Source: Maniola hyperantus
Taxonomy: Eukaryota > Arthropoda > Insecta > Lepidoptera > Nymphalidae
Direction: 5' to 3'
Assembly (NCBI RefSeq): GCF_902806685.2
Contig: NC_048545.1
Location: 9,349,852 to 9,413,851 of the forward strand
DNA: 64,000 bases
Position 1 is the first letter of the stretch. Every line of letters begins with the position of its first letter. Below, one piece after another: positions 57,384 through 64,000 of the stretch. The position numbers and the translations under genes are program-made. Under the pieces are notes generated by a model. It was not told the DNA's origin. It did not search any database and saw only the letters and a program-made list of their open reading frames with translations.

Positions 57384-57660
57384 TCATCATCATCATCATC
57401 ATTATCAAGTCATCGCTAGCCCAATACGAAACACAGGTCTATTTAGGCCATATTTCACATTGTTTGAAAAGATTATGGAAAACTCTCAGGTTTCAGAGAG
57501 AATGCAGGCAGATTTCCTCACGATGTTTTGTTTCATCGTTTAAGCTGACAGTCATGTAAGTGATAATTGCTTAAAACACACCGAAAAGAGCCGCATGTCC
57601 AGGATCGAACCCTCGACGTCCCGTCGAGGTGGACATCGTAACCATGAGTCTATGATGGCA
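57384..57660 (-). mobile_element. tRNA-derived SINE abutting the Robo Ig1 exon
   Basis: Same family: head near 57650 ('GATAGACTCATGGTTACGAT'-like), box-B-like 'GAGGGTTCGATCCTGGACAT', and a GATGATGATGATGATGAATG tail ending about 19 bp before the splice acceptor of the Ig1 exon. It is in the same orientation as the gene, so its tail supplies the branch-point region of that intron. Confidence 0.82.
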
Positions 57661-57684
57661 CTAATAAGCTTGAGGTTATTTTCT

Positions 57685-57800
57685 TGTTGGTTCTTCTCGG
57701 TAGGAACGGCATTCCGAACCAATGGTAGGTATAATAAACTAGTTGACGATTCAAAAGCACTTGTAAAAAAGTTTACTTGAGTAAAAATATATTCTATTCT
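57685..57800 (+). mobile_element. LINE/SINE 3' end (AACCAGTGGTAG...CACTTGTAAAAG family)
   Basis: 'TTGGTTCTTCTCGGTAGGAA', 'CGGCATTCCGAACCAATGGT', 'GACGATTCAAAAGCACTTGT' and a TTTACTTGAGTAAAAATATA end with (TATTC)n. Related pieces are at 38848-38945, 26938-27015 and, inverted, 3385-3440. Confidence 0.65.
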
Positions 57801-58059
57801 ATTTTAAAATACATTCTATTCTATTCAAAAATTTCATGAAACTTTTGATTACGTGCATTTTTGCAATCAGTGCAAAACTGTTCACGATTTCGTCGGCATG
57901 GAATTTTATTTTCCTACCTAACCAGACCTACGAAATGTGAACATGTATCCACTATTTTTAGAAAGCTATCAGACATTAGAGTTCAATGTGAACTGATTTA
58001 TCAGTCAACCACGGAAGCCTTGTAAGCTTGTAAGCTTCTTCTGTACCGTTTATCTAAAG

Positions 58060-58264
58060 GAAAAGCTGACTGACTAACTGATCTATCAACGCACAGCTCA
58101 AACTGCTGTACGGATCGGGCTGAAATTTGGCATGCAGATAGCTATTATGACGTAGACAGCCGCTAATAAGAAAGAATTTTTGAAAATTCAATCCCTAAAG
58201 GGGTAAAACAGGGGTTTGAAATTTGTGTAGTCCACGTGGACGAAGTCGCGGACATAAGCTAGTA
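58060..58264 (-). mobile_element. Repeat of the 10250 family, inverted
   Basis: 'CTGACTGACTAACTGATCTA', 'CAGCTCAAACTGCTGTACGG', 'GCATGCAGATAGCTATTATG', 'GACGAAGTCGCGGACATAAG' and CTAGTA. Confidence 0.78.
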
Positions 58265-58971
58265 TCTACTATTTTTTTCTTTCGTAAACTTTCACTGATG
58301 AGAGGTGACAAAACAGACGACGAAACACTTCCTTCGCAGTTATTATCTATTGATGTTATTTTAGTTTTGTATACGTTTCTAACTTTGACGGTGCCAAATA
58401 GGTCTTCTTCTTCCGTCCTGTTGCGGTTTCCGTACCACACAACACAACCGGCCGTTTTGGCTCTAGATTTAGTAACGTAAAGGTAATCGCACACTGTTGC
58501 AAGACTCGCAAGAGATTAATTTTCAATACTAAAAATGCAAGTATGATCAGCAAGTAAAGTACGTGCGGTAAAAATGTGTGGATAGAGATTTTTATCAGCC
58601 GACGTTCGAAGCGCTCGATGCAACTGAATCTTTCTGCTAAAGTCACATGCATTTTCATTTTTCAGTATTGAAAAATGCGTTGCGTAGCCTACGACTTAGA
58701 TTTGCCGGTTCTTGTGATTCTTTGTCTCGTGGTATGTGGGCATCTTTAGACGGTTATTTCTTAGAACTATTTATAAAAGTTTGCCCTTTATGTAACTAGC
58801 TGATACGCTCTGACTTTCCGCTTGGGCGGTTTTTTGATAACCTTTTCTTAGTGGGGTCTACGTTATAAAGGAAACCTAAACGCAAAATCTTTTCCAGCAG
58901 ACCTAACAATTTGAGTTGTACCTACTGTATTTAATCAAGATTATGTTTATGAACCGTATGTTTACGTAAAC

Positions 58972-59046
58972 CCTTCTCACTACGAGAGGAGACCCGTGCT
59001 CTGTAGTGAGCTGGCAATGGGTTGTTGTTGTTGACGATGATGATGT
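58972..59046 (+). mobile_element. SINE 3' fragment, plus strand
   Basis: 'AGGAGACCCGTGCTCTGTAG' and 'AGCTGGCAATGGGTTGTTGT' followed by GACGATGATGATG. It is the only copy of this SINE family seen on the plus strand. Confidence 0.65.
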
Positions 59047-59062
59047 TTATGAGTTATAGTAA

Positions 59063-59275
59063 ACTAGATGATGCCCGCGACTTCATGCGCGTGGATTTAG
59101 GTTTTTAAAGAACCCTTGGGAAATCTTTGATTTTCCGGGATAAAAAGTAGCCTATGTCCTTCTCCAGGATGCAAGCTATCTATGTACCAAGATTTCGTAA
59201 AAATCGGTTGAACGGATGGGCCGTGAAAAGCTAGCAGACAGACAGAAACACTTTCGCATTTATAATATTAATATG
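59063..59275 (+). mobile_element. Helitron-like repeat, well preserved
   Basis: 'AACTAGATGATGCCCGCGAC', 'TTTGATTTTCCGGGATAAAA', 'CCAGGATGCAAGCTATCTAT', 'TCGGTTGAACGGATGGGCCG', 'ACAGAAACACTTTCGCATTT', ending ATAATATTAATATGG. The best preserved of the set. Confidence 0.78.
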
Positions 59276-59724
59276 GATGAATATATTTTTAAAAGCTCAT
59301 TTTGTTTGTTCATAAGTATTTAGATATTTACATGTACAACAAAATATTCTAATTAGTGCACCATTGCATTTAAGCTATTTGCATTCTTTTTTTACTGATA
59401 CCTTAAAAGATTTGATTAAATAGATTAAAGTAAAATAGAAATCTGTTTATGTCTCAATGATCTAAGGCTCCGCATTGTCTAATTGCTGCTTTTAGATTGG
59501 AATCTGATAAGCTGACACGAGACGAAGACCTATTGTATTAATTTCTTGTTAAGGCATCCTGTACAACAGATGCGATTGTCTAGACTTTAGAAAATCTTGT
59601 ACGAGCTTAATTTTTAAATTCTAAGAAACTCGTACCTAACTGTCACGTCATGCGTTTTTCAATTTTTCAGCCTTTTATTATTTACCTACCCATATTTTCC
59701 GAACCTGTTTCTAAATTTTGCTCA

Positions 59725-60010
59725 ATATTTGGATTCCATACCCGAAGGGTGTCAATGGGACCCTATTACTAAGCCTCTGCTGCGCTTTCGTCTGTGTGTC
59801 CGTATTAGCGGGCAGTATCTCATGAACCGTAATAGATGGAGAGTTATATTTTTCAGAGTTTCTTTTTTCTTTTTTTCTATTACTGCTATAACAACAACAT
59901 AATAAGAATTTCAAAATGACCGCCATATTAATTTAAAAAATTAAAAAGTATTTTGTACGATAGTACGGATTACGGAACCCTTCGTGTGCGAGTCCGTCTC
60001 ACACTTGACC
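59725..60010 (+). mobile_element. Dispersed repeat ending in the TACGGAACCCTTCGTG block
   Basis: 'ACCCGAAGGGTGTCAATGGG', 'CTGCTGCGCTTTCGTCTGTG', 'TCATGAACCGTAATAGATGG' and 'TACGGAACCCTTCGTGTGCG'. It is part of the same super-family of interspersed repeats as at 8610. The 71-codon minus-strand frame inside is not a gene. Confidence 0.6.
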
Positions 60011-60041
60011 TGGTTTTCTTAAAATTAGAGTCGAATTATTT

Positions 60042-60193
60042 GTTGGAAGACCCCCCCACTAGGTGGACGGACGACATCAGACGAGTCGCAGGGAGCCGCT
60101 GGATTCAGGCGGCCCAAGACCGTGGCGTGTGGAAGTTCCTACAAGAGACCTATGTACAACAGTGGACGTCTATCGGTTGATGATGATGATGAA
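60042..60193 (+). mobile_element. RTE-like LINE, 3' end of ORF with TGATGA tail
   Basis: Open frame RPPTRW-type: PPTRWTDDIRRVAGSRWIQA, AQDRGVWKFLQETYVQQWTS, IG, stop, followed at once by TGATGATGATGATGA. This is the very common 5'-truncated LINE end of moth and butterfly genomes. Only the last 45 codons or so remain. Confidence 0.8.
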
Positions 60194-60731
60194 AGAGTAT
60201 TAAAACAATTTAATTTATATCTACTATTAATCATACTCATTAATTAACTAACTAATTTTGTTAAGGTGACATTTATCATTTACGTGTTATAACGACAGGA
60301 GCCGAGGAGGAGAGATCTGGAAAGACACATCGCTTATTTATATTCTAAGGTCTATTTTTTGTAGGCCTCCTTATTTCTTGTATCACAGCCGGGCCGGGCC
60401 GGTCAAGCGCGGTAGTTGTCCTTTATTAATACTTGTCACAGTCACGATAACCCGGACAATGCACGCATTATCTTGACACGTCTGCCTTTTTGTACGCCCG
60501 CCTCGTACCTACAAGTAGGCGATGTAAATAACGTATTCTATTACGAAAACGATTTATCAGTGTAGTTTCTATATTAATTAAATGTCGAAAAAATATTTTA
60601 CTATATAAATAGTGCTACCAGCATTGCTACCAAAGTGAACTAGAGTGAGAAAACTCTCGGTCTAATCCTGAATCGACGATCTATCAAACAAACCTAGGCG
60701 TTTAATAGGTTACCTAGAGTCAAATATAGGT

Positions 60732-60900
60732 GTTAGTCCCGCAAAATGCTATTGCGCTGAAACCATGTCTCAGTAACATCGAAATGACGTCATTTTGACG
60801 TCAGCTGAAATAAAAATAAACCATCAGCTCGAAACGTCAGTCTAGTGCTGACGTCACTAAAATGGCGGCCACGCGCATTAGTAATTTGCGGGTCTTATAA
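60732..60900. mobile_element. MITE (TAAGTC-CGCAAATTGCTA ends), copy 2
   Basis: 'TTAGTCCCGCAAAATGCTAT' and 'TAGTAATTTGCGGGTCTTAT' as ends; inner 'GAAATGACGTCATTTTGACG' and 'GCTGACGTCACTAAAATGGC', inverted relative to 11319-11471. Confidence 0.8.
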
Positions 60901-61410
60901 CATTGACGTCTGCCAGTGACGTTGAAGCCTCGACTTTTTGTTAGAAGTCCCGTAACTGTGGTGCTACTGTTTAATATAGCCAGATTAAAATAAATAAAAT
61001 GAATAAACATAAAAATAAATTATTTCAAACAGCAACAACGGTCCATAACCAATTCTTAAATAAAGTAGGTAACATTAATTAAAAGTAACAATATTATATG
61101 GGGGAAAAATTTGGTATATTGAGGTGGTAGTGTTTCACCGTATCTGCGATGCTCGGTATATTGCATGAAACTGAGAAATGCATTGATTTATTATAAAAAA
61201 ATATTATCCGTATTTTTTTAATACGGTAGACGAGTGGTTTTTCTGTAAACCACATTTCTAGACTACATTTTTTAATCCGCCACCCATTTCAATACTTCAC
61301 CGGTAATATGTAGGTACATATTTATAAATTAAACGACCTTTTTAACCATTGAATAGGTGAATAGGTTTTAACGAATTTCCTTTAAAATACACGCACCTAA
61401 ATAGAAAAAA

Positions 61411-61541
61411 TATGCAATACAAAGCTCAATAAAAGAAACCCACTCCAAACTTTAGTTTTCAAACCCAAAAAGCAAAAAATATGCAATACAAAGGTTAACA
61501 AAAGAAATCCACTTCTAACTTTAGTTTTCAAGCCCAATAAC
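61411..61541 (+). repeat. Two-unit tandem repeat, 69-bp period
   Basis: 'TATGCAATACAAAG' starts both units (61411 and 61480), followed by AAAAGAAA.CCACT and ACTTTAGTTTTCAA.CCCAA. Copies are about 85% alike by eye. Confidence 0.85.
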
Positions 61542-61958
61542 CATGCACAGCGAATTAGAATAAAACGATAACCGCTAACAGGTACAAGCGAAAATGAAAT
61601 AAAAATACTTCTGTAACTACCCGCGAACTCTAATTAAACCCGGACTTGAAAAAAAGACTCCATTGTTTCGTAAACGCAACGCTTTTACCGAACTACATTT
61701 TGTTAATTGGCTTCCAACTACTTTTAATTACTCAACTACAGAACCAGTCCAAAGGTTAAATTAAAAAAATTACATTGAATTTTAGTATCTACGTCATTTT
61801 AATAAGAAAGAAGGTTGTTTGACCATCCGTTATTAATTTTGTAATATGTATGTCGCATCAGGATTAATTTTTAGCTGTCCGGAGACGGATATGATATTGA
61901 TTAATTTTCATTATGAACAAAAACTAATAATAATTCATTCCTGTACAAGTTATTTTAA

Positions 61959-62012
61959 CATCATCATCATCATGATCAACCCATCGCTGGCTCACTACAG
62001 CGGAGACTACAG
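61959..62012 (-). mobile_element. SINE 3' fragment
   Basis: 'CATCATCATCATCATGATCA' then 'ACCCATCGCTGGCTCACTAC', the 3' end of the same SINE family in minus orientation. Confidence 0.65.
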
Positions 62013-62029
62013 AGCACATAGAAGTATTA

Positions 62030-62178
62030 GTTAGGGCCTAGGGGCGACTTTTCAATTGTCAAATATTTTTTATCCAACGAATAAAGACGTTTTGACAGTT
62101 TTTGTATGTGAAATCTGTCAAAACGTCAAACTTATTTGTTAGATAAAAGTTATTTGACGGTTGAAAAATCGGCCCTTA
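62030..62178. mobile_element. Palindromic MITE (TAGGGCC ends)
   Basis: 'GGGGCGACTTTTCAATTGTC' faces 'GACGGTTGAAAAATCGGCCC'; 'AAGACGTTTTGACAG' faces 'CTGTCAAAACGTCAAAC'. About 149 bp, directly downstream of a SINE fragment. Confidence 0.75.
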
Positions 62179-63574
62179 TTAAGGTTATTGATATTTTCAA
62201 TGCGAGTATGGGAATCAACTTGGAATCATTTATCAAACTAAGTAGGTTCAAAATTTCACGCATTTAAACAGTTTTTTAAACGGAAACTAGCGGCTTACAA
62301 ATCAAAAGAAAAAATAATTATAAGAAAACTTTGTACATTAAAATTATCACTTATCACTTAATTTGACGTATGGCAGCTTGATAACCATAACGGACCCAAT
62401 GCCACCCATCACTGTGTTATCTCTAAGATGACGGTTCACAAAGCTAACACATGACGCAGACCAGATAAATAAAACCAGAAGTTTTATGAAACTGAGATAC
62501 CATCAGCGACAACGTGTTTCAAATATGTATTCCAAATCTTAACTTTTTTGAATACTATATTAAAAACACTTGCTTGATTAATTAGAATAAACTAACTCAG
62601 CGGTTCTCAAACGTTTAAGTCGATGGAACAGTCAATAAATCTCATTTTATAGAACCTAAATTACCTACTGCTGAAAATGAACACCAGCATAGCGAGAGTG
62701 TTTTTTTTTCACTTTTTATAAAAGTAGCCTATAAGAAGTAGGTACTTACTACTCATGACGATGATCGATGACACAAAACTTCCCCATTCACTAACTCATT
62801 AAAACCTGCTGCTCACTTCTCCTCGGAACTCTTAGGTTCCTCGTAACCCACTTTGGATATGGCTGGTCTCACTAACTGTTTAAAAACCAGCATAATGACG
62901 ATGTAAGCACTTATAAATAGTGCATTCCCACGCGGCATAGTGGCGACTGAACTTCATGGAAAGATCCAGAAAGGTAATAATTTAAAAAAATGTGTGTGGA
63001 CATAATCTTTAAAACAATACTGCAATTCAAGAGTAGTGTAAAGTTCGTTTCAAGATTTGAAATGAATACTTACAACATTATATGAAATCTTACATTACTT
63101 ACTGTTTAAAAAGGAGAATTTAGAACCTTGTGCCAGAAATGTTACAGTTTAGACTTCAGTAATAAACATTATATCTAAGTAGCAGCCATGTCGACATGTT
63201 CAAGCGCAGTTATCCATTTAAACGTTTAACTGTGGTTATACGCTGTCAACAGCGCAATATTTTCCCTTTATTTTTCAACAACAAAGAACCTAGAAGCTAA
63301 CTTAACGTTCCAAATTGTTCACTATTCCTCAGTTTCGTGATAAACATACCTACCTAGATTGAAATATTTACCTTATCACCTACAACTAATGTTTTAAACA
63401 ATAATTCAATATTAATAAGGATGAGAAAATAATATAAATAGTTTACCTAATATGTAATTACAATTAGTAAATGTTCCAAAATAGGAGAAAATTTGAACAG
63501 GTGATAGATAGGTTAACCTAAAGATGTAGGAAATAGGTATAGCTCCTTTTCTGCTATGGCAAAGTTGTAAACCA

Positions 63575-63795
63575 ACAACGAACAAACGATAGGTTTGAAG
63601 TTTCTGCTCAGATAATGCAGAAGAACCAACTTAGAAACGTTTACTAAGTACAACGAACAAACTGCAGGTTTGAAGTTTCTGCTCAGATAATGCAGAAGAA
63701 CCAACTTAGAAACGTTTACTACAACGAACAAACGGCAGGTTTGAAGTTTCTGCTCAGATAATGCAGAAGAACCACCTTAGAAACGTTTACTAAGC
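63575..63795 (+). repeat. Minisatellite, three units of 71-75 bp
   Basis: Units at 63575-63649, 63650-63720 and 63721-63795. Each reads ACAACGAACAAAC, GGTTTGAAGTTTCTGCTCAG, ATAATGCAGAAGAACCAAC and TTAGAAACGTTTACT. Each holds the small stem TTCTGC / GCAGAA. Units differ by a few bases; unit 2 lacks four bases at its end. Confidence 0.93.
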
Positions 63796-64000
63796 ACCTC
63801 CCGAAAGTCTCGCGGAGTTTTGGATAAGTAACAGGCGTGAGAGGTCGCAACATAAGACATAATGTCCCGCCAGCAAAGCAGTGTAAATATTATTATTCTA
63901 TCGTGCTCTTGAAGTAAAGTTGTATGTATAAGTCTCATGTATCTCAGCTTACATCGACGACGGATCGGTTACACAAGTGTCGATAACCATATTAAAGTGC

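Larger units (their letters stand above)
57366..64000 (-). other. Long 5' intron or upstream region of the Robo gene
   Basis: No exon could be found that would supply a start codon, signal peptide and the single leading base needed by the Ig1 exon. The region holds SINEs, LINE ends, MITEs and tandem repeats listed separately. The first Robo exon or exons are probably beyond position 64000, making this part of a large first intron. Confidence 0.5.

Noticed and set aside
59711..59926. Minus-strand frame MAVILKFLLCCCYSS as a signal peptide exon for Robo
   Set aside because: It is inside a dispersed repeat (TACGGAACCC family) and has no suitable donor in the needed phase.

Overview
The window looks like an AT-rich lepidopteran (moth or butterfly) nuclear genome segment. 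This rests on the repeat families, which I recognise from general knowledge of moth and butterfly genomes: Helitron-like copies carrying a 'GCCCGCGACTTCGTCCGCG' motif, tRNA-derived SINEs and an RTE-like LINE that both end in TGATGA-type tails, and many palindromic MITEs. There are spliced genes with consensus introns and no bacterial features. The species cannot be named from the sequence.

The only protein-coding gene I can support lies on the minus strand between about 57.4 and 48.5 kb. It is a roundabout (Robo) family axon-guidance receptor. Fourteen exons can be joined with matching splice phases into 937 codons plus a stop: four Ig domains, two fibronectin III domains, one transmembrane helix, and a cytoplasmic tail with a CC1-like tyrosine motif (PEPYASSAIYTEL) and a CC2-like Ena/VASP ligand (DILPPPPYE). 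The 5' exon(s) with the start codon and signal peptide were not found in the 6.6 kb upstream and probably lie past the window edge. The last 11-codon exon (48502-48534) is inferred from a strong splice acceptor and the correct phase.

The notable feature of this gene is its domain plan. Insect and vertebrate Robo receptors normally have five Ig and three FN3 domains. Here one uninterrupted 455-nt exon runs from an Ig4-like domain through a roughly 41-residue linker into an FN3 domain that resembles the family's second FN3. Ig5 and FN3-1 therefore appear to be missing, and the tail is short, with no CC3 region seen.

The rest (1-48.5 kb and 57.4-64 kb) has no convincing host gene. It holds a dense set of mobile-element relics: six copies of a GC-rich foldback element, at least eight SINE pieces, LINE 3' ends, three fragments of another reverse-transcriptase element, several TIR/foldback MITEs (two nested inside others), a 227-bp near-perfect palindrome, a perfect 30+2+30 hairpin, an unclassified element with an 87-bp core conserved between two copies, and small tandem repeats. 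The introns of the Robo gene hold members of the same families; one SINE ends only about 19 bp upstream of the Ig1 exon.
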